In this document: piece by piece, positions 10,265-20,216 of the stretch
How the letters are laid out: each line of letters starts with the position of its first letter
Position numbering within the stretch: position 1 is the first letter of the stretch
Source of the DNA: Cristatella mucedo
Taxonomy: Eukaryota > Bryozoa > Phylactolaemata > Cristatellidae
Length of the DNA: 64,000 nt
Reading direction: 5' to 3'
Assembly: GCA_009760855.2 (NCBI GenBank)
Contig: WPIO01000040.1
Location: 1,377,501-1,441,500, forward strand
Program-made: the position numbers and the translations under genes
The notes under the pieces: model-generated
What the model saw: the letters and a program-made list of their open reading frames with translations, nothing else
What the model was told of the DNA's origin: nothing
The model's database searches: none

Positions 10265-10540
10265 ATGAACGTTTGATCAAACAGTATACTCAAAGATCGG
10301 TTGTAACTTGTGTAATACCAGAGCTAATTACTTTTTGTGCTTCTGTGTCACATTAATCTACATAGAATTTCTTAACAGAGGTATCAGTCATTATTGTGAT
10401 ATCTGAGTCAAATGTTTGTGCATCATAGGAAGTCGTTCTAGATTTAACAAGAGAGTCTACATAAGATTTTAGTAGAGTAGCAACTGTAGCAAGATTAGGG
10501 TCAGAAATTTCAGTAGTTCTTGTCATTCTCTTATAATAAC
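10265..10540 (-). pseudogene. Unassigned Polinton ORF, minus strand
   Basis: From the ATG near 10,527 the minus strand reads about 57 codons to a TAA, then continues in the same frame to another stop near 10,290. It is hydrophilic, with many Thr, Ser and Asp. No family recognised. It starts the minus-strand block that continues to the polymerase. Confidence 0.35.
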
Positions 10541-10577
10541 TTGGAGAAAATTAACAAAATTGCATTTAAGTAATAAT

Positions 10578-10844
10578 TTAAACGCCAGGTTTAGTTTTAG
10601 GGGACTTGGATTTCTTTTCTGTTTCTGACAAAGTTGTGTTAATCTTACCACGACATTCCATTAGTTTATCACAAGTCTCACAGATTTCTACAAGAATGCT
10701 AGCAAACCAACTATCTAAATCAGGAAAAAGTTTATCTAGTGAGTGCTTAACAATTCTTTGATCAACTCCTTCAAGTTTTTGTAGAAAGGTTTTAACTGCC
10801 TTTTTTCTAGATTGCTCGCAAATAAGCATTTTTGAAACATTCAC
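10578..10844 (-). CDS. Small basic Polinton protein, unknown
   Basis: This is an intact 88-codon frame on the minus strand with a Lys-rich C-terminus (KKSKSPKTKPGV). It has a central region with regularly spaced Leu, Ile and Val (FLQKLEGVDQRIVKHSLDKL) that could be helical. It lies between an acidic small protein and another minus-strand remnant. It is one of few uninterrupted frames in the element, though so short a frame can survive by chance. No family recognised. Confidence 0.4.
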   Translation of the reverse strand: MNVSKMLICEQSRKKAVKTFLQKLEGVDQRIVKHSLDKLFPDLDSWFASILVEICETCDKLMECRGKINTTLSETEKKSKSPKTKPGV

Positions 10845-10864
10845 TTCTATATAAATAATAATTT

Positions 10865-11107
10865 TTACAATTGATCTTCTTCCTTTGAATAAGGATATTC
10901 TACTTCTTCTTCAAAGCAAAATGCTTGTTTATAATCTTCTGGATTATAATCAGGATCATCTTCAAATTCTTCCGAATTGGTTTCATATTCTGAGATACAA
11001 TCAGAATCACTTTCATATACCGTATTAATTTCAACTTCAACTTCTGTCTCTTTCTCAACTTCAACATTCACTTCAACCTCATCGATTTTAATTTTTAATT
11101 CAATCAT
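10865..11107 (-). CDS. Small acidic Polinton protein, unknown
   Basis: An intact 80-codon frame dominated by Glu, Asp, Val and Tyr. It begins MIELKIKIDEVEVNVEVEKE and ends in a Tyr/Glu-rich tail. The alternating Val-Glu pattern (residues about 7-30) suggests a beta-prone or disordered acidic region. It lies directly downstream of the polymerase on the same strand. No family recognised. Confidence 0.4.
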   Translation of the reverse strand: MIELKIKIDEVEVNVEVEKETEVEVEINTVYESDSDCISEYETNSEEFEDDPDYNPEDYKQAFCFEEEVEYPYSKEEDQL

Positions 11108-11269
11108 TTTTTAAATAGTAGATTTTTATTTTAAAATAAAATTAATTAAAAACAAAACATTTTCCACCATTCTCTTTGATTCTATAGTGACCATAAGCTA
11201 GTGAATGAATCCCACAGTTTAACCAGTATCGTTTTGAGTCAAATGTGGATAATGCTTTCGTAGACTGTG

Positions 11270-14200
11270 TTATAGTATAAATTTAATGATTTCTTGTTTG
11301 TAATTAGATTGAGTACAATATAAATCAAACCCTGTTCTAAGACAGCCAAGGTAATCAAAATGAGACAAACATTTCTGTACTACTTCTTTTTTAATGCCCT
11401 TAGCTTTCTTTGCTGATGACTTAACTTTCATTTCATCGTTTGTTGCTATAGCTATCTGCATAGAATTAAGTTGTGGTCTTAACGAAATTACCTCATCGAG
11501 TACAATAGACTTTTCTATCATATCTTTTTTTTCATCTCTAATAAAATACTTTGTTAGTGGGTCAAGCGTACATTTTTCGGAAACTTCATCTTTACATTTT
11601 CCTGAACTTCCCTTATTCTCTTTCATCATCTTCTCAAATAAATCAATCTTCCATATTTCCTGATTCCTAGGATAGCCAGATAGATCTAAATATTCTAAAT
11701 AATTTGAAAACTCTTCGTAAACATTATCTGTGTTTATTTTCATAATCACTAAATCTGTACCTGTGTAAGCAAGAGTTAGTTTATTAGCATAGTAAATCTT
11801 TCACAGTATTATAATAGAAATCTTGAATTGTTAACTTTGGTATTTCTACAATAGCAAATCATAAATAATTTTTTTTTATTAAGATAAATCTCTGCTTTTG
11901 TTGTTTCTGTTCCAATTAAATCTTGGTTGAATATTCTGCTGTCTTTAAATCTTGTACTTATAACTTTTTTATCAGGTAAAGTAAAATCATAATCAAACTT
12001 TAAATCAAACAACTCTATATTAACCCTTCCCTTAACAATTTTAATTGTTTTACCGAAGAATGCATTATTCTTTAACTTATGATATTGCGTTTAAAAATTA
12101 TCGTTTTCTTATTTACCTTTTGCAATGTTATTAAGTATGTATCCAAGCCAATTGCTCTGAGAAAAACCCATTACTCTGTGCATTTTAGTTACGATATAAC
12201 CCTTTCTAAAGCAATCTGCAGATTTCTATTATGAATAACATATTTTACTTTTGGCTCTAAATCAACAAATAATTTCTCTACCTTACTTTCACAATTAACT
12301 AATTTCTTCTTCTCATCTTTTACTCAAGTGCTTTCTTGATATTTTGAATATTCATCTGTTTCAACTTTCCTCTGAATAAGTAGCAATGGATAATCAGAAT
12401 ATATATCATGTAACTCTTTTGGGCAATTCATGTAAACCTCAAAAGCATAACCAACATCAACATTTTCTTTTATTGCTAAATTTTTTATGTGTATAAGATT
12501 CAACTTGTTTCTGGCCTAAGAATCGAGAATTATATGCAGGTAAGAATTGCGTCATTGCTGTTGCATACAGAGAATTAGCATCCACACGAAGGAACTCTTC
12601 TATTCTCTTCTGTCTTATCGAAATTAGAAGCTTTAAGCATTATTAGCCTTACCATGGCGAAAAGAGTCTTGTGTTATTCCTCCTCTAACAGAACTCTCGA
12701 AGTAGTCAAAGTGCTCAAAACTTGTTAATAATTCTAATCTTATTTTTGAAAACCTTAAACCAGCGCATCAAGTTAATCCAAGAGAAGTAAACAAAACTAG
12801 CAGGACTGAGGCTATCAATTCTCTTCGACAAATGTCTACATTGTTGGAAGACATCGGTTAATAGAAAAACATTCATAGTGAGATCAATATCACTATACTT
12901 TTCAAAGTACCTTCTTTTGTTGGGCCTATTTTCTTCATTAAGATCTAAACTTTTTGAGCTATATAGCTCATATTCTTCTTCTCCAATGCAGTCATCATCT
13001 AAAGTGCTATAGCAACTTTTTCTACCTGGTAGTCTGTTTTCTTCTAACTTGGAGAATGAATCAGCATACTCACAAGGAAATGTTTTTCCCGTTAAAGGCT
13101 CAAATTCTTCTTCGGTTTACCTAAAAAAGTAGTTTGTGTATGTTCCAAAGTTTTACCAGACCTAATAACGTTCTTAACTAAATCTGCTAAACCCATAATA
13201 AATATTTGAAGCGAATCTCTAAATCTCAATGAAACGATTTCTAAATTGATATTGAATTTCTCCACGTTGTTTGCTTTGCTCATATTCTTTTTTGATCTTT
13301 GATTCTTTTTTGAAACTCTTGCACTAATAGGTGAGCATCGTAGCTTTTTAAATTGCGAATAAAAACAGGTAGTTTAAATCTAACAGCAATGATATTAACA
13401 TTTGGATCACAACTAGCATGAACTGCTCGACGATACCTACCTGTAAGATGAAAATAGTCTAAAACTTTGTCTCTTTCCTCATCTAAATTACAAATGTGAC
13501 AAATAGTAGCAGAATTAAACTCTCTGATTCTCATCTTCTGTCACAGCACTGTAATACAATTTATTATATTCCGGAAGAATCTCTTTCAACTCTTTTTTTA
13601 TATAATCTACTCATTCTACCAAAATCTTAAGAAATTCTCTAACAATATTTGCACCATTAAATAATTTAAAACTTTTTATATTTCCGTTATGATCAATAAT
13701 TGTATATTGTCCTGAATAAACAATGTGCTTTTTAAAAGAACCCTGTGGTATGCTGGTATCTTCTTTCTTTGTTTTCCTTACATTAGTCTACAGACATTCA
13801 AAATCAGCATAACCAACGCAGGGACTCCACAATGTTTTTGAATACTCTCTAAGGTAACAAAGATTACCAGTTCAATCTTGTCTATCTTTGGCTTTTGGCA
13901 TTCTTTTTTTTGACTTTCCACTATTTCCTTTCTTGCAAGCTTCAACATGAGAATCTAATCTGTCCTACGAACTAAAGCTACATCAACATTTTTTTACAAG
14001 TTATTGTGTACCTTGGCTTTAAGAACTTCTGCACAAACCACGAAGATTTCTAATGATAATAAAATGTGAGTTAGTCTTCTCCCTATTACTAAATAGTAAA
14101 AGGTCAAAGTGCTCTTCCTTTTCTTTATCAACTACGATTACTATGGTCTTGGACTTCTATTGATAAACTCGAAAACGTATTGTTGAAATATTTAATTAAC

Positions 14201-14880
14201 CCTGCTAAGATAGGAATATCGCTTGATGCACTTCATGCTTGAGAAGCATGACCTGGTCTTACATGAAATAGTTATTCTAATTTAGGTAATAAATGAGAAT
14301 AACACTTAAATAATACTACGCTAGAAGCTGCATTTGATCCTGGATGATTATCTCTCCAATGGAAAAATCTTAATATGCACCATAAATCACAACAGCTATC
14401 TGAATCACTATTTACATTAACAGTAGATCTCTACTTTTCAAATTCAACAGCCATTGGTAGAGAATTTTCTCCAAAACGATGCCTAAAATAAGGAAACTTT
14501 GCACATAAAGCATTAATGCAAACTGAACTCCTATTAGATCATTTCTCTAACCATTACTCAACTATTTCCCTGAAAGAAGCAAATTGCATTCTCTTTATTT
14601 TCTCAACATGTGATATTCTCTTTATTTTGCGTAGCTGACGCCAGCTAAAAGTTGTAAGCACCATTCTCAGCAGCTACAATACGAGAAACAACCGTTAATT
14701 TTAAATCACTCTTAGTTTTAAGCGACTCTCTAATTCGTTTCTTCAAATCTGGACTTGTTTTATCGAGTAATCTATCAAAGTCTATTTCATTTCTTTCGAA
14801 GCAGACATACATACTCATAATCCACGAACTTACCATAAGAAGAAACCACGACCTAAAAACCCTCCCTTCAATCTTCATTA
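11270..14880 (-). pseudogene. Protein-primed family B DNA polymerase (pPolB)
   Basis: This would replicate the element. It reads right to left with many breaks. An N-terminal part lies at 14,878-14,645. Next comes a stretch with VNVNSDSDSC and a tryptophan-rich follow-up (about 14,480-14,330), which in Polintons precedes the exonuclease domain. A Cys/His zinc motif (ICHICNLDEERDKV, then YFHLTGRYRRAVHASC) and VFIRNLKSYDAHLLV lie at 13,534-13,280. Palm-region pieces include NNAFFGKT (about 12,060-12,030). The C-terminal frame is 11,749-11,270, with LRPQLNSMQIA and KKAKGIKKEVVQK. The catalytic YxDTDS motif just upstream (about 11,775-11,752) reads YTGTDL, so one catalytic Asp and the Ser are changed. 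At least ten stops or shifts occur. Confidence 0.85.
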
Positions 14881-15181
14881 GTCTTCAAGCCTCTCTTTCA
14901 AATCACCAATCCTTATTCTCTATATCTTTCTTATTAAAGGGAGTTTCGACACTTGTATCAGGAATTGTGTACAAACTAGCTACCATGGTATCTAAACTAG
15001 TCCTTGAAAAAGAATATTTAAGTAGAAGACCTGTTTTTTCTCCCCCTCTTCTCTAACACGTTTTGCGTGCTCACCAAACCTGTCACCTTTCCTCCGCATA
15101 GAACTATCATTTTTCTGAGACATGTATAGAATAGAATTTTATATGTAAATTAAAATATTATAATTAGAACACAAAATCACT

Positions 15182-15275
15182 TTTGAAGTAAACAAGACTG
15201 GTCGAGTAGTATAGTCTTACATGTTATGGAGACAGAGACTCGAGCGAGCACGAGACAACCGAACGGTCTAACTTT
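15182..15275 (-). repeat. Polinton right terminal inverted repeat
   Basis: Reverse complement of the left repeat block by block (TGAAGTAAACAAGACTGG, ATGTTATGGAG, GACTCGAGC, CGAGCACGAGACAACCGAAC). It has drifted more towards the outside. Confidence 0.8.
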
Positions 15276-15279
15276 AGAC

Positions 15280-16085
15280 GTTCTCCTTAAGATTCATCCT
15301 TCCATTCATCCTTGGAGTAAAAAGGATGAATGACCATGTGATTAGTGGTAACATGCACAGTGCCAACATGCATACTATAGTTAACGGCAATATGCAAAAT
15401 ATCAACCTGCATAGCTTGCTTCGTGAGAGCGTACGCTGCGTCAGCATGCACAAGCACACGAAGAAAAATTTACAGAACCAGCAGACGCTTTGAGAAACAG
15501 GTGCAGTTTTAGCTTCTTTTAAATGTCGTCACGTCTGACGATGTCGTGATTTCAGTAGCGTGATGCGTCATCCGCAACGGTCACGACGGGTCAGCCGAGC
15601 CGTAGGGTTTTTTGCTTAGAGTTAGCGCCTGATTGCACAAGCCAATAGACCTGCAAGTATAGAGTTGTTGATGTCGAAACAAGATGTCACGAATGCAAGG
15701 GAAAACTTGAATGTAGTATCCCAGTCTGCGCATGCCCGAATAGCTGCACGTTCCGATTGCGTTTCTTAAAGTAGGCAGACTTGGGCTGACCAGAATTCGT
15801 GCAGATTTAATGTAATGTCACATATCTTTGTAAAGTCTGAGCAGATGGTGACGGAAGCACAACAGCATCACCTATCAGAAGCTTACTAGTTCAGCCGCAC
15901 GCTTAGGCAACACCTAAATACCGAGCAGATGGTGACGGACGCAAAGCAGCATCACCTATTAGAAGACCAAAACATTCTAGTAAAGCCACACGCTTACGGT
16001 GCTCTATGAGCTGCAGTTCAGTTTTATCTTCGTTTTGCTTAAGGAAATTTGCCGACATCCATGACTAAATTCAGGCAAGGTAAGC
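15280..16085 (-). mobile_element. LINE copy, old and strongly diverged
   Basis: On the minus strand this matches the main LINE family from the 3' UTR (15,280-15,530; GTCAGCATGCACAAGCAC) back through the ORF2 C-terminus (15,640-15,800) to the region upstream of the C-terminal motif (about 16,080). It has many substitutions and no open frame. A segment of about 75 bp containing GAGCAGATGGTGACGGA is tandemly duplicated (15,838-15,912 and 15,922-16,000). Confidence 0.65.
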
Positions 16086-16139
16086 ATTCAGTTTCTCAGC
16101 CACTGCATCAGATTCCATAGGCTCAGAGAGAAATAATAT

Positions 16140-18270
16140 AATAATAATAATAATAATTCTCTTGATAAAACGCCCTCAGAGAACTTAATCTCTCTCTCTC
16201 TCTAGGCGCTTTACATTTGCTGCAAAGTGAAATGCAATTGAATGGTGAGTCAAATCATGCTTGAAAACAAACGAAATGAATAACATGGTTAGGGGTGACA
16301 TGCACAGGGTCAGCATGCAAATGTGGTTAGTGGCAGCATGCACAGTGTCAGCACGCATGAGCACATCAAGGACGAATCACAGGGACCCACTAAATGCTGT
16401 CCTAAATAGGTGTGTTTTTAGGTTCCTTTTAAATGTGGTCAGGGTGGGGGGATGTTATGACGCAGGTCGGGAGGGAGTTTCAGGCTTTGGGAGCATACGA
16501 ACTAAATGCACGGTCTCCAAAGGATTTAAGGTTTGTACGAGGTATTTGTAGACTGTTGGATTCCGAAAAGTGGGTGGTACGATAGTTGGCCTGATGGGGT
16601 AGCATATCTGACAGATAGGCTGGAGCCATAGAATGAAGGGACCTAAAAGTGAGCGACAAAACCTTGAAGTCAATCCGTTGCTTCATTGGTAGCCAGTGCA
16701 GGTCGACGATAAGTAATGTAGATATGTGGAGTAATGTGGCAACTGCGACGCTCACGGCAGAAAAGTCTAGCTGCCGAATTTTGCACCAGCTGCAATCGCC
16801 TGATCGCACATGCTGGTAGGCCAGTAAGCAGTGAGTTGCAAAAGTCGAGACGAGATGTCACGAATGCATGGACCAACTTAGATGTGGTATCCTTATCTAA
16901 ACAAGCCCGAATTTTAGCAACGTTATGAAGCTGAAAATAGGCGGATTTGACTGTGGAGCTGATATGGTCGTCTAACGAGAGGTCGCTTTGGAATATGACA
17001 CCTAGATTTCGAGCTGATTCAACTGGAGATATGCTGGCAGAGCCAATTTTGAGAGTCAGCCTTTCCAATGTCTGAATCACACTGGGTTTGCCCATAACTA
17101 GTAAGTTAGTTTTATCATCGTTAAGTTTTAGAAAAATTGCTGCCATCCATGTGCGGATGTCATCAATGCATGCAGCTAGTGAGTTTAAAGAATTTGAGGT
17201 GCTCGAAGGCTGGGAGGGATTAAAGCAAAGGTTCAGGTACAGGTACAGCTGTGCAAACGTCAGCATAAAAATGATATTGTATTTTATGGTCCTGAATCAC
17301 TTGCCGCACAAGTTGAGTTATAATGGAGAACAGCAACATACCAATGAGGGACTCCACTGCTGACTGGTCTGTTGGGTGAGACCTGACCCCACTTGAGACG
17401 GATTAAACCCGATCCGACGATTATGATTTAAGCCATGCCTATGTCTCGTCTGCCAGACCAATCGTTGTTCTAATTCGTTCAAGTTGGACAGCGTGATCAA
17501 TGATATCAAGCTATGTAGGACAGGATTTAGTGGGTCCCTGTGATTCATCCTTCATGTGCTTATGCGTGCTGACACTGTACATGCTGCAACTAACCACACT
17601 TGCATGCTGACCTTATCCATGTCATCCCTAACCATGTTATTAATTTTGTTTATCGAGCATGATATTACTCACCATTCAATCGCGTTTACTTTTGCAGCAA
17701 ATGTAGTGTCTAGAAAGAAATGGGGTTCGCTGAGGGGGCTTTATCAAGCGTATTATTGTGAAAAAGGCAGCTGGTAGTAGCGCTAGAGCAGTGACATATC
17801 CGCCATAGTTGCTGCAAAGGATGTCATTAGTTACACTTAGGAGAGCAGCTTTAGTGAAGTGCTAACGTTGGAATCCAAATTGAAATTATCTCTTTTCTTC
17901 TGAGTTTTAATTCCTTCCAGTGTATGCTACTATCTGGTTAGCAACACTTTTTCAAGAATCTTTGAAAAATAAATGGGGAGACTGGGCGACATCTTGCAAA
18001 GACTTTGGTATCTAATCCAGGCTTTTTAAGTATCCGTCTAACGACTGCCAATTTGAAGGACTTAGGTACAACCACATTTTATGGAGAAGCAGTAAAAATC
18101 TCCGTTACGGCTTGATCTGCCAGCGAATACCACAGCAACAATAATATGAAATCTGCAGGAGATGAGTTCCTTTTACCAGACTTTATTAAAGTAGCCACAT
18201 TGCATTCTGAAACTTTAAAAAATCTTATAAGAAATATTACAGATTACGAATCAGCAATTGCTTAAGTTGT
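16140..18270 (-). mobile_element. LINE copy B, reverse transcriptase to 3' end, with nested insert
   Basis: This is the longest LINE copy here. On the minus strand it starts around 18,270 and reads the N-terminal palm (FKLAVVRRILKKPGLD, about 18,060-18,010), then VTNDILCSNYGGYVTALALL ending at 17,760. A younger plus-strand LINE end (17,512-17,758) interrupts it. It continues with DIIDHAVQLERIRTT (about 17,500), a degraded YADD motif (about 17,270-17,290, one residue lost) and a long open C-terminal stretch to 16,480. The 3' UTR has a CT-rich insert and the family stem-loop, and the tail is (ATT)n on the minus strand at 16,140-16,160. The family is CR1/L2-like, judged by the C-terminal motifs and the tail. 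Confidence 0.85.
17512..17758 (+). mobile_element. LINE 3' end nested in LINE copy B
   Basis: It begins at GGACAGGATTTAGTGGGTCC, which is the end of ORF2, and runs through the 3' UTR (CATGCTGACACTGTACATGC...) to the stem-loop tail GGGGGCTTTATCAAGCGTATTATTG. It interrupts the host reverse transcriptase exactly between the codons for AAF and DIIDHA. Flanking bases ATATCAA and AAAAAGGC suggest a very short or no target duplication. Confidence 0.75.
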
Positions 18271-18830
18271 ATGGAACTTTATGTTATATTACTTATATTA
18301 TAATATATTATATTACTTTGCATTTTTATTTTTTAGGTACGAATGGGCGAACAATGATTTCCGTAAGGAAGGCTGACAACTTTTCGGCCTAGCCATTAAT
18401 ATTTGGGGAGTGAGACCTCTCATTATTGGCCAGCAAGTTATTTACCGTCTAAAAACCTGTGTTTTAGATTATGACTGTTAGGACTTAAGTTTTCGAGTGA
18501 AAAAAGAAGCCACGGCTTCTTTAATCTTCGAAGTTTAGACTCAAAAAAAGCCTTTGAATTTGACTAGATCTTCATCCCATCAAACCCGTAGTTAGTTTTG
18601 CTGATTATTGAACTGCCGAAGGAATACTGTCGAGCCACCGCCGCCACTGCGACGGTACTGGCTCGACGGTACTCTTCCGTCGACCGCGAGACCAGAGAAG
18701 CTTGGCACCGTCGTCACCTTTGCGGCGGCATCTGGCTAAACCTGGCATCTGGCTAAATCATCTGGCCGAACCTGGCACGCCCTGGCCAAGGAAAGCACAG
18801 TCTAGGCGTAGGAGCAGCATCGGCTCGGGC
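18271..18830. other. No gene seen
   Basis: An AT-rich stretch (18,280-18,330) is followed by moderate-GC DNA. A small inverted repeat (TCGAGCCA...TGGCTCGA, 18,631-18,666) and a tandem of CATCTGGCTAAACCTGG-like words (18,728-18,775) are present. Nothing suggests coding. Confidence 0.4.
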
Positions 18831-19025
18831 GGCTGCGGCTGCTGCGGCGACGGCTGTAATCGTCATGCACATTGAGTGGGCAGGAAGTGAAAAAAAAGAT
18901 GGCCAGCCTAGGCGTGGATACAGCATCCAACAATGAGAAAGGGAAAGAGAGATCATGATAGAGACAAAGAGAGAGATAGAGGTAAAGAAAGGGAAAGCGA
19001 GAGAGAGAGAGAGAAAGCGAAAGAA

Positions 19026-19100
<75 letters not shown>

Positions 19101-19640
19101 AAGATTTCAATCAACACGTGCTGTGTCCCATTTTTTGTATCCCTCAGCATGCACACAAAACCAAGCAACATGAATCTTTAGGTGCCACGTACTATTCCAA
19201 ACTTTTTGGGTTAGTCTGTATGCTGAGCGATATAAAAATGAGAAACAGTACGGTTTGACTGAAATCTCCCGCACTTTCTCTCTCTCTCTCTCTCCCTCCC
19301 TCTCTCGCTGTTTCTCCCTGTCTGTCATTCGTGTGCTCTCTCTCTCTCTTGCTCTCTTTACCTGTCTCTCTATGTCCATCTCTCTCTTTATTTTTCTTTA
19401 TATCACTGTCCCTGTCTCTGTCTCCGTCTCTGTCTCTGTTTCGGTCTCAGTCTTCGGTCTCGGTCTCGGTCTCTGTCTGTCTCTGTCTCTTTGTCTGTCT
19501 GTCTATCGGTCTGTATGTCTGCCTGTCTCTCTCTCTCCCTCTCTAATTGTTGATCTCTTTCCGTTTCTCGATGTTGGCTGCTGTATTAACACATAGGCTG
19601 GCCATCAATTATTTTTACTTCCTTCCACCTCAGTAACGTG
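18830..19640. repeat. Inverted repeat with GA/CT microsatellite arms
   Basis: Positions 18,830-19,175 are a diverged reverse complement of 19,190-19,640. Both contain the unit GCATGCTGAG-GATA-AAAATG, then a GAAATCTCCC/TTCC block, a long CT (or GA) run, a GGCTGGCCAT block and a TGTGCAT block. The centre is near 19,182. GA runs at 18,955-19,095 and CT runs at 19,280-19,545 are the microsatellite parts. The long Ser/Leu and Arg/Glu frames here are repeat translations. Confidence 0.65.
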
Positions 19641-19776
19641 CATAACTTGTGTAGTTTGTGTTTGGCTGAACTGAACAAGGTGGTGTAATTACACTTATAA
19701 ACTTTGCTTTGTTGCTTATTCTAGACGACCTCACCGGCTGTCTCCAGTCGATCACACACGAGAAAGGCCGCCCCAT

Positions 19777-20216
19777 TATAATAATAATAATAATAATATT
19801 GCACTTGATAAAGCGCCCTCAGAGAACTTAATCTCTTTCTAGACGCTTTACATTTGCTGCAAAGTGATACGCTATAGAATAGTAAGTAAAATCATGCTTG
19901 AAAAACAAACAAAATGAATAACATGGTTAGGGTTTACATGCACTGGGTCAGCATGCAAATGTGGTTAGTGGCAGCATGCACAGTGTCAGCACGCATAAGC
20001 ACATCGAGGACGAATCACAAGGACCCACTAAATGCTGTCCTAAATAGGTGTGTTTTTAAGTTTCTTTTAAATGTGGTCAGGTCAGGGGATGTTCTGATGC
20101 AGGTCGGGAGGGAGTTCCAGGCTGTGGGAGCATACGAGCTAAATGCACGGTCTCCAAAGGATTTAAGGTTTGTACGAGGTATTTCTAGACTGTTGGATTC
20201 CGAAAAGCGAGTGGTA
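19777..20216 (-). mobile_element. LINE copy C, 3' end only
   Basis: Minus strand: the tail (ATT)n at 19,777-19,800, stem-loop, 3' UTR and the last part of ORF2 (DRAFSSYAPTAW-type region near 20,130). Copy 2 of the segmental duplication lacks it between about 33,535 and 33,560, so it inserted after the duplication. Confidence 0.85.

Larger units (their letters stand above)
2661..15275. mobile_element. Decayed Polinton/Maverick element
   Basis: The element is AT-rich and sharply different in composition from its GC-rich left flank. Its ends are terminal inverted repeats (2,661-2,755 and 15,182-15,275). Between them are remnants of the Polinton gene set: integrase (minus), FtsK/HerA-type packaging ATPase (minus), a zinc-ribbon protein and adenain-like protease (plus), and protein-primed family B DNA polymerase (minus). 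Nearly every gene has in-frame stops, frameshifts or missing segments, so the copy is dead. About 3.4 kb at 4,906-8,285 is later insertion. The rest, about 9.2 kb, is shorter than the usual 15-20 kb, and I could not identify a major capsid gene. Confidence 0.88.

Noticed and set aside
2917-14880. Recoding of TAA/TAG in the Polinton genes
   Set aside because: Stops include TGA, sit at positions with different expected residues, and are accompanied by frameshifts and missing segments. Ordinary decay explains them.
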